A DNA stretch of 64,000 nucleotides from positions 1 to 64,000 of the forward strand of contig QGHH01000001.1 of the NCBI GenBank assembly GCA_003640645.1, read 5' to 3'. Below the pieces are notes generated by a model, which had not been told where the DNA came from, did not search any database, and saw nothing but the letters and a program-made list of their open reading frames with translations. Source of the stretch: Fredinandcohnia aciditolerans. Lineage in GTDB: Bacteria > Bacillota > Bacilli > Bacillales > Bacillaceae_L. This document shows, piece by piece, positions 1 to 8,441 of this stretch (position 1 is the stretch's first letter; every line of letters starts with the position of its first letter). The translations under genes were made by a program, and so were the position numbers.

Positions 1-2
1 TC

Positions 3-58
3 AAAGCCTGTGAAATTTTACTCATGGTAAAATTCCACAGGCTTTTTCATTTCAGAGG
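3..58 (+). terminator. Rho-independent terminator of an off-window gene
   Basis: A nearly perfect stem of about 20 bp (AAAGCCTGTG... pairing with ...CACAGGCTTT) with loop TCAT is followed by TTTTTCATTT on the + strand. The T-run lies only on the + side, so it probably ends a gene left of the window. A weaker second hairpin (GAGG...CCTC, then TTTTGTTTT) follows at about 55-82. Confidence 0.7.
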
Positions 59-84
59 AGGGTTTTGTCCCAGCCTCTTTTGTT

Positions 85-369
85 TTATTCGTAGTTATGA
101 TATCTCTCGGGATGTTGCTGGATTTGATCGTGCATGATATCGATTAATTGAATCGGGAACCTTGCACTTTTTGCTTCCCCGTCAATTGTATACTTCACAA
201 GGTACATTACATCATCTTTTTCAATCTCGATATCCTTCAGTTTAAACTCATTTACTAAAATATCCTCGAAAAGATCGAAAGTTTCCTTTGCAGCTTTATC
301 ATCAGGTCGAGCTTCAGCCACAACTTTAATCGTTAACCAATTATAGATTGCATCCTGCAAGGATTTCAT
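85..369 (-). CDS. conserved hypothetical small acidic protein
   Basis: A 94-residue soluble protein, rich in Asp, Glu and Lys, starting MKSLQDAIYNWL and ending HPERYHNYE. No membrane segment, signal peptide or catalytic motif is visible. It starts 17 bp after the stop of the ylaH-like gene on the same strand, so the two are probably co-transcribed. I recognise the sequence type from Bacillus genomes next to ylaH but know no function. Start: ATG with an AGGAGG-like site (AAGGAGGCAATTGT) just upstream. Confidence 0.8.
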   Translation of the reverse strand: MKSLQDAIYNWLTIKVVAEARPDDKAAKETFDLFEDILVNEFKLKDIEIEKDDVMYLVKYTIDGEAKSARFPIQLIDIMHDQIQQHPERYHNYE

Positions 370-386
370 ACAATTGCCTCCTTATT

Positions 387-692
387 TTACGCTTCACTTT
401 TTTTTGATTGGTGAAGTCGAATTTTATAAATGATTAAAATAAGAGCGGCAATCGCCAATCCTTCTGCAATTGGTAAGAATGCACCTAAAAACGTTAAAAT
501 TGTACACCCTAAGGCAAGAAATAAATAAATCACAATATTTTTTAACAATGGCAACTTCTTTGCAAAACCTAACTTAAACACAATAATTGTTAAAAGCAAG
601 ATCACAATGTATAACATATTTGAACCGACACTTGGAGTTGTCGAACTATAGATTGTTTTTGCAACTGGCCACATGTGTTCATATACATCCAT
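387..692 (-). CDS. ylaH: YlaH-like membrane protein
   Basis: A 101-residue integral membrane protein with three hydrophobic segments (about residues 26-43, 48-65 and 70-88) and a basic C-terminal tail ([13 protein letters not shown]). The core [20 protein letters not shown] is characteristic of the YlaH family, which sits beside typA (ylaG) in B. subtilis, as here. Function is unknown. The ATG at 692 is used because GAAGGAGGGG lies just upstream. The gene probably forms an operon with the 94-residue gene after it. Its promoter region contains a copy of the dispersed hairpin element (722-909), whose end lies about 30 bp from the start. Confidence 0.85.
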   Translation of the reverse strand: MDVYEHMWPVAKTIYSSTTPSVGSNMLYIVILLLTIIVFKLGFAKKLPLLKNIVIYLFLALGCTILTFLGAFLPIAEGLAIAALILIIYKIRLHQSKKSEA

Positions 693-721
693 TCATACCC
701 CTCCTTCTCACACTTTCCTAT

Positions 722-909
722 TATCAAATGCGCCTTGGCGTATTTGCGCCCAGATTTTTTTCGAGCTTGCTCGAAAAATTTCCTTTAAAAAATCTGTGGC
801 ATCGGCCGAAGGCTTAACTTTATACAGCTGGGTTATGAACCCTGAATTAATTGTATATTTTTTACAGGTCCCCACTTAGAGAAGCAGAGAATTTTGCTGT
901 ATAAAGTTA
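722..909 (-). repeat. dispersed hairpin element, copy A
   Basis: One of four copies (plus one partial) in this window. Read on the - strand it begins with a paired AACTTTAT...ATAAAGTT arm, continues through a GCC...GGC block and a CGAGC/GCTCG hairpin, and ends with a palindrome terminating in GCGCATTTGATA about 30 bp before the ylaH start. Copies are at 15022-15095, 34173-34414, 50345-50473 and, hairpin only, 35704-35735. The element does not appear to encode a protein. Confidence 0.75.
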
Positions 910-939
910 AAGTATCAGAAAGGGACAAGGTTCACAACA

Positions 940-2781
940 TTAATGATTCACTTCAGCAAGTTTTTTTCGTTTTGCTGCTTTTTCACGTTCATTTTTATCA
1001 AGAACTTTCTTACGTAGACGGATGGATTCTGGTGTAACTTCACAGTACTCATCATCGTTTAGGTATTCAAGTGATTCTTCTAATGACATGATACGAGGCT
1101 TTTTCATTGTTGTTGTTTGGTCTTTATTCGCTGAACGCATATTTGTCATTTGTTTCATTTTCACGATATTTACGGTTAGGTCATTTTCACGAGTGTGTTC
1201 ACCAACAATCATACCTTCATAAACTTCTGTACCTGGTTCAACGAAAATAGTTCCACGGTCTTCAACACCCATAATACCGTACTGAGAAGCTTTTCCTGAT
1301 TCCATTGAAACAAGAACACCTTGTCTGCGTCCACCAACATTACCAGAAGCCATTGGTTTGTAGCTATCAAAGGTATGATTCAAAATACCAAATCCTCTAG
1401 TTAAAGTTAAAAATTCAGTTGTATAACCAATTAGACCACGTGCCGGCACCATAAAGATGAGACGCACTTGACCATTACCATTATTAATCATATCTAACAT
1501 TTCACCTTTACGAGCTCCAATCGACTCCATAATGGATCCAGTGTGCTCTTCAGGAACATCGATTTGAACACGCTCAACTGGCTCACAACGAACGCCATCA
1601 ATATCTCTTACGATAACTTCTGGCTTCGAAACCTGAAGCTCATATCCCTCACGTCGCATATTTTCAATTAAAATTGATAAATGCAACTCCCCACGACCAG
1701 AAACAACCCATGCATCAGGAGAATCTGTGTTCTCAACTCGTAAGCTTACATCTGTTTGAAGTTGTGCACGCAAGCGCTCTTCAATTTTACGGGATGTTAT
1801 ATATTTCCCTTCACGTCCAGCAAAAGGACTGTTGTTAACTAAAAACGTCATTTGTAGAGTTGGTTCGTCAATATGAAGCACTGGTAATGCATCTTGGTGT
1901 TCAATTGGACATACCGTTTCACCTACATTAATATCTTCCATACCAGAAACTGCAACGAGATCTCCCGCTTTTGCTTCCTGAATTTCAATACGCTTTAAGC
2001 CCGAGAAACCAAATATCTTTGTCACACGGAATTGTTTAACACTTCCATCTAATTTCATTAAGGCAACTTGCTGTCCAACGTGCATAGTTCCTCTGAATAC
2101 ACGGCCAATACCAATTCTTCCAACATAATCGTTATAATCAAGCAATGCTACTTGGAATTGTAGTGGTTCTTCACTATTATCGACTGGAGCAGGGATGTTT
2201 TCTAGAATACAGTTAAATAATGCTTCCATATTTTCATCTTGTTGATGTGGATCAGTACTTGCAGTTCCATTAATAGCCGAAGCATATACAACTGGAAATT
2301 CTAATTGTTCCTCAGAAGCATCAAGTTCAATAAATAGGTCAATTACTTCATCAACAACTTCTTCTGGTCGAGCAAAGTCACGGTCAATCTTATTAACAAC
2401 CACAATAGGTGTAAGATTTTGTTCCAATGCTTTTTTTAATACAAAACGAGTCTGTGGCATACAGCCTTCATAAGCATCAACAACTAATAATACCCCATCA
2501 ACCATTTTCATAATACGCTCAACTTCTCCTCCGAAGTCAGCATGTCCTGGTGTATCCATGATATTGATTCGCGTATCTTTATAATTAATCGCCGTATTTT
2601 TGGCGAGAATGGTGATACCACGTTCACGTTCTATGTCATTTGAATCCATTGCACGTTCTTCTACATGCTCATTTGTACGGAATGTCCCTGATTGGTGAAG
2701 CATTTTATCAACCAGTGTTGTTTTTCCATGGTCTACGTGAGCGATAATTGCTATATTTCGTAAATCATTTCGTATTGTCAC
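940..2781 (-). CDS. typA: ribosome-associated GTPase TypA/BipA
   Basis: A 613-residue translational GTPase of the EF-G superfamily, the usual TypA length. The GTPase domain (about 1-200) shows the P-loop [10 protein letters not shown], switch [14 protein letters not shown] and the guanine-specificity motif NKID. Beta-barrel domain 2, two EF-G-like domains and the BipA-specific C-terminal domain (about 480-600) follow. Known family role: binds the 70S ribosome and helps 50S assembly and growth at low temperature or under stress. It is the ylaG orthologue by position, next to ylaH and divergent from ylaF. The ATG at 2781 is preceded by TCTAGGAGATGTG. Long untranslated stretches flank both sides. 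Confidence 0.97.
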   Translation of the reverse strand: MTIRNDLRNIAIIAHVDHGKTTLVDKMLHQSGTFRTNEHVEERAMDSNDIERERGITILAKNTAINYKDTRINIMDTPGHADFGGEVERIMKMVDGVLLVVDAYEGCMPQTRFVLKKALEQNLTPIVVVNKIDRDFARPEEVVDEVIDLFIELDASEEQLEFPVVYASAINGTASTDPHQQDENMEALFNCILENIPAPVDNSEEPLQFQVALLDYNDYVGRIGIGRVFRGTMHVGQQVALMKLDGSVKQFRVTKIFGFSGLKRIEIQEAKAGDLVAVSGMEDINVGETVCPIEHQDALPVLHIDEPTLQMTFLVNNSPFAGREGKYITSRKIEERLRAQLQTDVSLRVENTDSPDAWVVSGRGELHLSILIENMRREGYELQVSKPEVIVRDIDGVRCEPVERVQIDVPEEHTGSIMESIGARKGEMLDMINNGNGQVRLIFMVPARGLIGYTTEFLTLTRGFGILNHTFDSYKPMASGNVGGRRQGVLVSMESGKASQYGIMGVEDRGTIFVEPGTEVYEGMIVGEHTRENDLTVNIVKMKQMTNMRSANKDQTTTMKKPRIMSLEESLEYLNDDEYCEVTPESIRLRKKVLDKNEREKAAKRKKLAEVNH

Positions 2782-2931
2782 TATTTACACATCTCCTAGA
2801 ATTAATTTAAGGATAAATTAATTTTACATTTTTTTACTTTCGAAAAGAACTGGAACTAAAACATTATATACCAAACAGTAGAAATAATACACATTTATCT
2901 GTAAAATAAATTATGGAAAGGGGCCCGTACT

Positions 2932-3117
2932 ATGAAAAACGTAAATTTGCCAATGCTCTTGTTCGCGATTGCAACTGCAGTTTGCATTATGTTAATTGGA
3001 GTATCAATTGCTGAAAGAAGTCTGTTAGGTATTATTCTGTCTATTATTGCTGTAATTATTGTGACAGGTTTAGGATTTACCACAAAGAAAAAAATGCGTG
3101 AGAATGGCAGAATATAA
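2932..3117 (+). CDS. ylaF: YlaF-like small membrane protein (DUF5325)
   Basis: A 61-residue protein with two hydrophobic segments (about 6-26 and 31-51) and a basic tail (TKKKMRENGRI), matching the YlaF/DUF5325 type by length, topology and position beside typA. Function is unknown. The ribosome-binding site is GGAAAGGGG, nine bases from the ATG. It is transcribed divergently from typA. The last codons form the left arm of a two-part terminator hairpin (3096-3135), so the coding end and the terminator overlap. Confidence 0.8.
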   Translation: MKNVNLPMLLFAIATAVCIMLIGVSIAERSLLGIILSIIAVIIVTGLGFTTKKKMRENGRI

Positions 3118-3145
3118 ATTCTGCTTTCCTCACGCTTTATTTTTG
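3096..3145 (+). terminator. bidirectional two-part terminator
   Basis: GCGTGAG and GCAGAAT inside the end of ylaF pair with ATTCTGC and CTCACGC downstream, giving two stacked 7-bp stems separated by a small internal loop. T-rich tails occur on both strands (CTTTATTTTTG on +, GCATTTTTTTC on -), so it can serve both ylaF and the convergent phosphatase gene. Confidence 0.8.
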
Positions 3146-3148
3146 TTA

Positions 3149-3943
3149 TTATTTCCTTTTTAAAAATTGTGTAAAAATCTCTTGATGTAGATTCGGTCTT
3201 GCAACAAATACACTATTTTCCTTTAAAAAGTTTAATGGCTCTCCATCAAGGGTTGTTACGACTCCACCTACTTCATTTAACAGAACTACACCAGCTGCAA
3301 AATCCCACGGAGATAAACGCATGGTAATATAAACATCAATCCTTCCAGTCACAACATAAGCCAGCTCCAGCGCAGCTGAACCATAAGAACGAGTTCCACG
3401 AACAGCATTGACAATCGGTATCAAGATTTTTGGATCAATTCGTTTGTTTTCGGTAACCCATGTTGCATTTATGGCAACAATTGCTTTTTCCAGAGGAACT
3501 TCTCTTAACGGTTCAATTTTTGTAGAGTTAAAATAAGCACCATGATTTTTACGTGCATGATATAGCTCATCATGAACAACATCGTAAATAAGGCCGATTT
3601 GCCCTACTCCATCTTCATAGACTGCTACAGAAATGGCAAAATTACGTTGTTGATGAATAAAATTCATTGTACCGTCAATCGGATCGATAATCCAAGTAAT
3701 GCCATTTAAAGATTGGAGTTTATCTCCATAGCCTTCCTCCCCAAGAATTTGGTGAGTCGGAAACGTCTCATGAATCTTTCCAATAAAAAATTGTTCCGTT
3801 TCCTTATCCATGTTAGTCACGAGGTCATCTGGGTTTGATTTTGATTCAACTACAAGCTTTGTTTTAAAAGAATCCCGAATTCGTTCCCCCGCCTCTTTTA
3901 TCCAATGTTTTGCATATTTATCTATTTCGTCCCAATTTACCAT
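3149..3943 (-). CDS. yktC: inositol monophosphatase family protein YktC
   Basis: A 264-residue Mg2+-dependent phosphatase of the SuhB/IMPase family. The metal-site motifs are present: GEEGYGD (68-74), WIIDPIDGT (84-92) and SPWDFAAG near residue 215. These residues bind two or three Mg2+ and the phosphate of inositol 1-phosphate or related substrates. Length and the neighbouring ykt genes fit B. subtilis YktC. The true substrate in Bacillus is not shown by sequence. It is cytoplasmic, with no signal or membrane segment. It converges on ylaF with a shared terminator. Confidence 0.93.
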   Translation of the reverse strand: MVNWDEIDKYAKHWIKEAGERIRDSFKTKLVVESKSNPDDLVTNMDKETEQFFIGKIHETFPTHQILGEEGYGDKLQSLNGITWIIDPIDGTMNFIHQQRNFAISVAVYEDGVGQIGLIYDVVHDELYHARKNHGAYFNSTKIEPLREVPLEKAIVAINATWVTENKRIDPKILIPIVNAVRGTRSYGSAALELAYVVTGRIDVYITMRLSPWDFAAGVVLLNEVGGVVTTLDGEPLNFLKENSVFVARPNLHQEIFTQFLKRK

Positions 3944-4040
3944 ATCAGTACCTCACTTTTTTCATCTCAAAGGATAGTATGTGCTATGTATCTTTCTTTA
4001 AAAGCATACTTTACTTATTTATGGACATGCAAGTAATAAG

Positions 4041-4070
4041 GAAAGCGAACCATCTCAGGTTCGCTTTCGC
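4041..4070 (-). terminator. terminator after ykzI-like gene
   Basis: AAAGCGAACC-atctca-GGTTCGCTTT forms a perfect 10-bp stem between the stop of the 65-residue gene and yktC. T-rich sequence follows on both strands, with the stronger T-run (CTCTTTTTT) on the + side. Confidence 0.6.
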
Positions 4071-4076
4071 TCTTTT

Positions 4077-4274
4077 TTATACTTCAATTTTAATCATTTC
4101 TTGGCTTAATTTTTGTAATTTCTTTTTACATTCTGCTTTTTTCGCTTCATCTTTTTCAATCATCGCATCATAAAGGGTTGCCAATTCATAATCTACTTCT
4201 AAACGTAACACAGCCAAGCGCTTTTCTCCGTCTTTTCGCTTTAAGTCATTTATCACTTGTTTCAATTTCCGCAC
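4077..4274 (-). CDS. small coiled-coil hypothetical (YkzI-like)
   Basis: A 65-residue charged, probably all-helical protein (MRKLKQVINDLKRKDGEKR..., ending SQEMIKIEV). No membrane segment or enzyme motif is seen. In B. subtilis a gene of this size, ykzI, lies between yktB and yktC, the same place as here, so orthology is likely from position and length; I cannot confirm it by alignment. The ATG at 4274 has a GAAAGGGGTGCGG site upstream. It is divergent from yktB. Confidence 0.7.
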   Translation of the reverse strand: MRKLKQVINDLKRKDGEKRLAVLRLEVDYELATLYDAMIEKDEAKKAECKKKLQKLSQEMIKIEV

Positions 4275-4477
4275 CCCTTTCCACTATTTCAATCTTCCAC
4301 TTTCCCTCATTGACTAATTCTGCTAGTTACTTCTATCTTATGAAAAAACTAGAGCATTGTAACAAATATGTGCGTATACCTAGATAAGCTTTAGGTTTAA
4401 TTATCGAGCAAGCTAGTTTAGCTTTTTAAATGTTTTTGCTAAAATACAAGAAGGAATATCATTAGGAGGAAATTTCA

Positions 4478-5113
4478 ATGGCTTTTACAGGGTTTACAAA
4501 AGAAGACTTTAATGTTTTTACAATAGATGGACTTGAAAACCGCATGGATGCACTAATTAAACAGGTTCGACCAAAATTAGAGGAATTAGGGAATCATTTT
4601 GCCCCTACACTCTCGAGTCTTTCAGGAGATGAAATGTTTGCTCATGTAGCAAAACATGCAAGAAGGACGATTAATCCACCTAAGGATACTTGGGTAGCTT
4701 TTGCTACTAATAAGCGTGGGTATAAAATGCTGCCTCATTTTCAAATCGGATTATGGAATACACATTTATTTGTTTGGTTTGCGGTCATTTATGAGGCACC
4801 TATCAAGGCAGAATTCGGTCATGTATTAATGGAGCACTCGAAAAAAATTAGAGAAAGTGTCCCAAACCATTTTGTATGGTCAGTTGATCACACAAAACCA
4901 GAAACTCTTAAACATCAGGAGTTGAGCGAACAAGAACTTGAATCAATGTTCACAAGACTACAAACAGTTAAAAAGGCAGAAATCCTATGCGGAATAAACA
5001 TTTCTCGAGATAAAGTGGTTGAAATGAGCGCTGAAGAATTAGTACGAGTAATTGATGGAACTTTCAGAAAGTTACTTCCATTATACCAGTTAGCTAACGA
5101 AAGTTCAAAGTAA
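4478..5113 (+). CDS. yktB: UPF0637 (DUF1054) family protein YktB
   Basis: A 211-residue soluble protein that I recognise as the UPF0637/YktB family. Conserved stretches include FTKEDFNVFTIDGLE near the start, HARRTINPPKDTWVAF near residues 61-76 and QIGLWNTHLFVWFAVIYEAP near 88-107. The biochemical role is unknown. AGGAGGAAATTTC precedes the ATG at 4478. It converges with yktA across a perfect palindromic terminator. No unusual base composition. Confidence 0.93.
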   Translation: MAFTGFTKEDFNVFTIDGLENRMDALIKQVRPKLEELGNHFAPTLSSLSGDEMFAHVAKHARRTINPPKDTWVAFATNKRGYKMLPHFQIGLWNTHLFVWFAVIYEAPIKAEFGHVLMEHSKKIRESVPNHFVWSVDHTKPETLKHQELSEQELESMFTRLQTVKKAEILCGINISRDKVVEMSAEELVRVIDGTFRKLLPLYQLANESSK

Positions 5114-5149
5114 GTTTCGAATAGGGATTCATTTTTCGACAAGCTTACA

Positions 5150-5186
5150 CAATAAAAAGGATGTCTTTTAAAAGACATCCTTTTTA
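5150..5186. terminator. bidirectional terminator yktB/yktA
   Basis: AAAAAGGATGTC TTTTAAAA GACATCCTTTTT is a perfect palindrome with A and T runs on opposite sides, placed between the convergent stops of yktB and yktA, so it can act for both. Confidence 0.85.
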
Positions 5187-5187
5187 T

Positions 5188-5451
5188 TTACATTTTGATT
5201 AATTCCATATTTTCTTTTGCTTTTTGAATAACACGGTATGCAGAATACCCACTTGTTTCTTCAAATTCTCCACAAACTTGTTTTTCTTCTGCTTTACTCG
5301 GAACAATTTCTTTAAAGCGTTTATAAGCCTGCATCATTTTATCCCTTGCTATTCCTTTTTCGTATGCCCTTTCAACACATTCAAAAAAGGCAATTACATC
5401 TACTACCTCGTCTGTGCTCCAGTCATACGAAATCGGGTATTGATAATCCAA
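5188..5451 (-). CDS. yktA: UPF0223 family protein YktA
   Basis: An 87-residue helical protein of the UPF0223 family (starts [20 protein letters not shown]; contains [13 protein letters not shown] and the end-proximal [14 protein letters not shown]). Length and sequence match YktA, and yktB is adjacent as in B. subtilis. Function is unknown. It begins 12 bp after the stop of the nitronate monooxygenase-like gene on the same strand, so the two are likely co-transcribed. GAGGTGAAGTAG lies before the ATG. Confidence 0.92.
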   Translation of the reverse strand: MDYQYPISYDWSTDEVVDVIAFFECVERAYEKGIARDKMMQAYKRFKEIVPSKAEEKQVCGEFEETSGYSAYRVIQKAKENMELIKM

Positions 5452-5463
5452 TCTACTTCACCT

Positions 5464-6423
5464 CTATTTACTCCACTTAGACCTGATTTGCTCAGCTTCA
5501 GTAATCATTCGCTCAAACAGTTCAGCGACTGTTGGTTCATCCTTGATGAGTCCCATTACCTGACCAGCCCAAGCAAATCCCCCATCTAGTTTACCATCAT
5601 AAATATAACTCATATTAGCTTGACCACTTATGTATTCCTTTAATCCTTCGTATCCACTGTTTGCGGCTTCCAACTCAAGGATTTTTGAGGACCATTCATT
5701 AGAAATGACACGACCGGGTGCACCCAGTGATCGTTTAATTACGACTGTATCATTTTCGGTTCCTTTAATCAATGCATCCTTATATCCTTGATGGGCGTGA
5801 ACGCATTCTTTGGTCGCAATAAAGCGTGTACCCATTTCAATACCTTCTGCCCCCAAACTTAACGCAGCCATCAAACCTCGACCATCACCGATTCCACCGG
5901 AAGCAATAACAGGAATGGATACTGCATCGACAACTTGTGGAATGAGAACCATAGTTCCGATATCCTGTCTACCAAGATGGCCACCACCCTCTTGACCAAC
6001 TACCATAACAGCGTCTGCCCCTAACTCCTCTGCTTTTTCTGCTTGTCTTCTAGCCGCAACCAAAACAAGCTTCTTCATATTAACACCCTTTAATTGGTCA
6101 AAAATAGGTGCAGGATTTCCGCCAGTCATTGTGATAACAGGCACTTCTTCCTCAATAGCTACATTAAGCATGTCCGTAAACGGTCTGCCATGTTGTCCTA
6201 TTGCATAGTTAACCCCAAATGGTTTGTTTGTTAGTTCTTTTACTTTTTTAATTTCAGTGCGAAGATCTTCTGGTGTGTCAAGTGACATAGCTGTGATTTG
6301 ACCAAGGCCACCTGCATTTGATACTGCTGCTGCAAGTTCCGAATAAGCTAAATACGCCAGTCCTCCTTGAATGATTGGATACTTAATTCCTAATAAAGTT
6401 GAAACCTTCGTTTCCCAATTCAT
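5464..6423 (-). CDS. nitronate monooxygenase / FabK-like flavoprotein
   Basis: A 319-residue FMN-dependent TIM-barrel protein of the nitronate monooxygenase (2-nitropropane dioxygenase)/enoyl-ACP reductase II superfamily. Visible motifs are PIIQGGLAYLAYSE near the start, GGLGQITAM, VVGQEGGGHLG and the phosphate-binding IASGGIGDGRG plus GAEGIEMGTRF. The family either oxidises toxic alkyl nitronates or, as FabK, reduces enoyl-ACP; the sequence alone does not decide. I place the start at the ATG at 6423 because an ideal AGGTGGGAG site lies before it; an upstream ATG at 6441 would contain that site. It is an extra gene between yktA and speA relative to B. subtilis. Confidence 0.88.
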   Translation of the reverse strand: MNWETKVSTLLGIKYPIIQGGLAYLAYSELAAAVSNAGGLGQITAMSLDTPEDLRTEIKKVKELTNKPFGVNYAIGQHGRPFTDMLNVAIEEEVPVITMTGGNPAPIFDQLKGVNMKKLVLVAARRQAEKAEELGADAVMVVGQEGGGHLGRQDIGTMVLIPQVVDAVSIPVIASGGIGDGRGLMAALSLGAEGIEMGTRFIATKECVHAHQGYKDALIKGTENDTVVIKRSLGAPGRVISNEWSSKILELEAANSGYEGLKEYISGQANMSYIYDGKLDGGFAWAGQVMGLIKDEPTVAELFERMITEAEQIRSKWSK

Positions 6424-6680
6424 TGTACTCCCACCTTTCATTAATCCATTTCGATGTCACTACTTGAAACTCCTCTTTTTTCCTTTGGTATATGTTATAA
6501 GCAAAGTTTAACAGTCCAAAAAATGTTTAATAATTACTTGTTGTGACAATTTAAAAGTATGAAATATTTTTATATGCAAACGGTAAGAGAAATGCTATAA
6601 TTCACTTGTTTTATGTAGAAAAAAGTAGAATAAAACATTCATTTTATACTGAAATATAAATAAAGAGGTGTGGTTATCAA

Positions 6681-8153
6681 TTGTCGCAAAAGGAAACACC
6701 ATTATTTACTGGTCTTGTTGAACACTCAAAAAAGAACCCAACTCAATTCCATATACCTGGACATAAAAAAGGTGCAGGAATTGATCCAGAATTTCGAGAC
6801 TTTATCGGGGACAATGCCCTTTCAATCGATCTCATTAATATAGGACCCTTAGATGATCTACATCAACCTAAAGGCATCATTAAGCAAGCACAGGACCTTG
6901 CAGCTGACGCATTTGGTGCAGATCATACTTTCTTTTCTGTTCAAGGTACAAGTGGCGCAATTATGACAATGGTCATGGCTGTATGTGGGCCGGGAGACAA
7001 AATTATTGTACCTAGAAATGTCCATAAGTCTGTAATGTCGGCCATTGTCTTTTCCGGTGCAGTGCCAATTTTCATTCATCCAGAGATTGATAATACCTTG
7101 GGAATTTCTCATGGAATCACCACAGACTCTGTTAAAAAAGCACTTGAACAGCATCCAGACGCAAAAGGATTACTTGTGATTAATCCAACCTATTTCGGCG
7201 TTGCTGCTGACCTAAAAAGGATTGTCGATATTGCTCATTCCTATGAAGTACCAGTGCTCGTTGACGAAGCACATGGCGTGCATATTCACTTCCATGATGG
7301 GCTACCGCTATCTGCCATGCAGGCTGGAGCAGATATGGCTGCAACAAGCGTCCATAAGTTAGGTGGTTCAATGACACAAAGCTCAATTTTAAACGTTAGA
7401 GAAGGCTTAGTGTCAGCTAACAGGGTTCAAACAATCTTAAGTATGTTAACAACAACATCTACATCATATTTATTATTAGCATCTTTGGATGTTGCGAGAA
7501 GACGGTTAGTGACAGAGGGATTCAACCTAATTGAAAAAACAATTCAATTAGCCAACTATACAAGAGAAAAGATCAATGAAATAGAAAAACTTAAATGTAT
7601 CGGACGCGAAATTTTAGGCTCTAAAGCCACATTTGACTTCGATCCGACAAAATTAATAATTTCTGTAAAAGACCTCGGTATTACAGGTTCAGATGCAGAA
7701 GTTTGGCTTCGTGAAAAATACAATATTGAAGTGGAAATGTCTGACCTCTACAACATTCTTTGTATTGTAACACCAGGTGATACTAAGAAAGAAGCTGATT
7801 TACTAATTGCTGCACTTGCAAATTTATCTGAAGAAGTCTCACACCTTTCAGAATCTAGAATTGTACCAGAAGTTTTACTTCCAGATATCCCGGTACTTGC
7901 TTTATCACCTCGGGATGCATTTTATTCTGAAACAGAAGTTGTTCCATTCGAAGCATCAGCTGGCAGAGTAATTGCTGAATTTATTATGGTCTATCCACCA
8001 GGCATTCCAATTTTCATACCTGGAGAAATTATAACTGAGGAGAACTTAACATATATTCAAACCAATATTGAAGCAGGTCTTCCCGTTCAAGGACCCGAGG
8101 ATTATGATTTAAAATACTTGCGAGTTATCAAGGAGCACAAAGCAATTAAATAA
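6681..8153 (+). CDS. speA: arginine decarboxylase SpeA (PLP-dependent)
   Basis: A 490-residue fold-type I PLP decarboxylase of the Orn/Lys/Arg group, the usual length for B. subtilis SpeA. It makes agmatine from arginine as the first step of polyamine synthesis. Motifs: FHIPGHKKGAG near residue 22, VDEAHGVH (cofactor aspartate and histidine) and TSVHKLGGSMTQ with the PLP-binding lysine. The C-terminal domain carries PPGIPIFIPGE. The start is TTG with AAAGAGGTG about nine bases upstream. As in B. subtilis, the sr1 RNA gene lies just downstream and convergent, sharing a terminator. Confidence 0.95.
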   Translation: MSQKETPLFTGLVEHSKKNPTQFHIPGHKKGAGIDPEFRDFIGDNALSIDLINIGPLDDLHQPKGIIKQAQDLAADAFGADHTFFSVQGTSGAIMTMVMAVCGPGDKIIVPRNVHKSVMSAIVFSGAVPIFIHPEIDNTLGISHGITTDSVKKALEQHPDAKGLLVINPTYFGVAADLKRIVDIAHSYEVPVLVDEAHGVHIHFHDGLPLSAMQAGADMAATSVHKLGGSMTQSSILNVREGLVSANRVQTILSMLTTTSTSYLLLASLDVARRRLVTEGFNLIEKTIQLANYTREKINEIEKLKCIGREILGSKATFDFDPTKLIISVKDLGITGSDAEVWLREKYNIEVEMSDLYNILCIVTPGDTKKEADLLIAALANLSEEVSHLSESRIVPEVLLPDIPVLALSPRDAFYSETEVVPFEASAGRVIAEFIMVYPPGIPIFIPGEIITEENLTYIQTNIEAGLPVQGPEDYDLKYLRVIKEHKAIK

Positions 8154-8164
8154 AGTCGAAAAAG

Positions 8165-8198
8165 AAGCATGCAAATTTTTTTGCATGCTTTTCATTTT
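8165..8198. terminator. bidirectional terminator speA/sr1
   Basis: AAGCATGCAAA pairs perfectly with TTTGCATGCTT across a 4-nt loop, with TTTTCATTTTTT on the + side and A/T-rich sequence on the other. It would end speA mRNA and, read leftward, the sr1 RNA. Confidence 0.85.
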
Positions 8199-8206
8199 TT
8201 ATAAAG

Positions 8207-8323
8207 TTATTTCTCTTCGTGATTGCAATCGCAATGGTCGCATGTTGAATAAAGTGTTGTAACCTTCTCATACTCAAAATGTTCAATTGTTTCGCTACAT
8301 GTTTGACAGATGATTGTACCCAT
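8207..8323 (-). CDS. sr1P: GapA-binding peptide SR1P
   Basis: A 38-residue peptide starting MGTIICQTCSETIEHFEYEK and ending CDHCDCNHEEK. It closely resembles B. subtilis SR1P (MGTIVCQDC..., 39 residues), including the CxxC pair at 6 and 9 and the second Cys cluster (28, 31, 33), which suggests metal binding. Known role: binds glycolytic glyceraldehyde-3-phosphate dehydrogenase GapA and promotes its association with RNase J1, whose gene rnjA is also in this window. The ribosome-binding site AAAGGGGC is about nine bases from the ATG. The gene is too short for routine calling. Confidence 0.92.
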   Translation of the reverse strand: MGTIICQTCSETIEHFEYEKVTTLYSTCDHCDCNHEEK

Positions 8324-8364
8324 TATTCAAAGCCCCTTTCGAAAAGTAGATTCATAAACTCCCT

Positions 8365-8379
8365 TTGAAAACGTTTTAT
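8365..8379. promoter_or_regulatory. weak catabolite-responsive element (cre)-like sequence
   Basis: TTGAAAACGTTTTAT matches the cre consensus WTGNAANCGNWWNCA except at the last two positions. It lies about 8-22 nt downstream of the inferred sr1 start. In B. subtilis sr1 is controlled mainly by CcpN and to a lesser extent by CcpA, so a cre here is plausible but unproven. Confidence 0.3.
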
Positions 8380-8393
8380 GTTATGTTATTTAT

Positions 8394-8422
8394 ATAATAG
8401 TATGACACAATTGGTTAGTCAA
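8394..8422 (-). promoter_or_regulatory. sr1 promoter
   Basis: Read on the - strand: -35 TTGACT (8422-8417), 17-bp spacer, -10 TATTAT (8399-8394). This is a strong sigma-A match, and it would start transcription near 8387, giving an RNA of the expected SR1 size. Confidence 0.75.
8399..8409 (-). promoter_or_regulatory. CcpN operator candidate, promoter-proximal
   Basis: TGTGTCATACT (- strand) fits the published CcpN motif TRTGHYATAYW at all 11 positions and sits in the spacer touching the -10 box of the sr1 promoter. CcpN represses sr1 and the gluconeogenic genes gapB and pckA under glycolytic conditions in B. subtilis. Confidence 0.6.
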
Positions 8423-8430
8423 TAGTTAAT

Positions 8431-8441
8431 TGTATAACATT
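8431..8441 (-). promoter_or_regulatory. CcpN operator candidate, distal
   Basis: AATGTTATACA (- strand) matches TRTGHYATAYW at 10 of 11 positions. Its spacing of 32 bp (three helical turns) from the proximal box puts both on one DNA face, as expected for cooperative binding by CcpN. Confidence 0.5.

Larger units (their letters stand above)
8165..8387 (-). ncRNA. sr1: dual-function small RNA SR1
   Basis: Inferred transcript of roughly 220 nt from the promoter at 8394-8422 to the shared terminator, containing the SR1P reading frame with a strong AAAGGGGC site. In B. subtilis SR1 (about 205 nt, between pdh and speA) encodes the GapA-binding peptide SR1P and base-pairs with ahrC mRNA to block translation of the arginine-catabolism activator. 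Position, orientation and encoded peptide all agree. The RNA ends and any pairing with ahrC here are not shown. Confidence 0.75.

Noticed and set aside
587-879. Two + strand frames over the ylaH promoter
   Set aside because: They run through repeat copy A and antisense to ylaH, without a ribosome site or homology.
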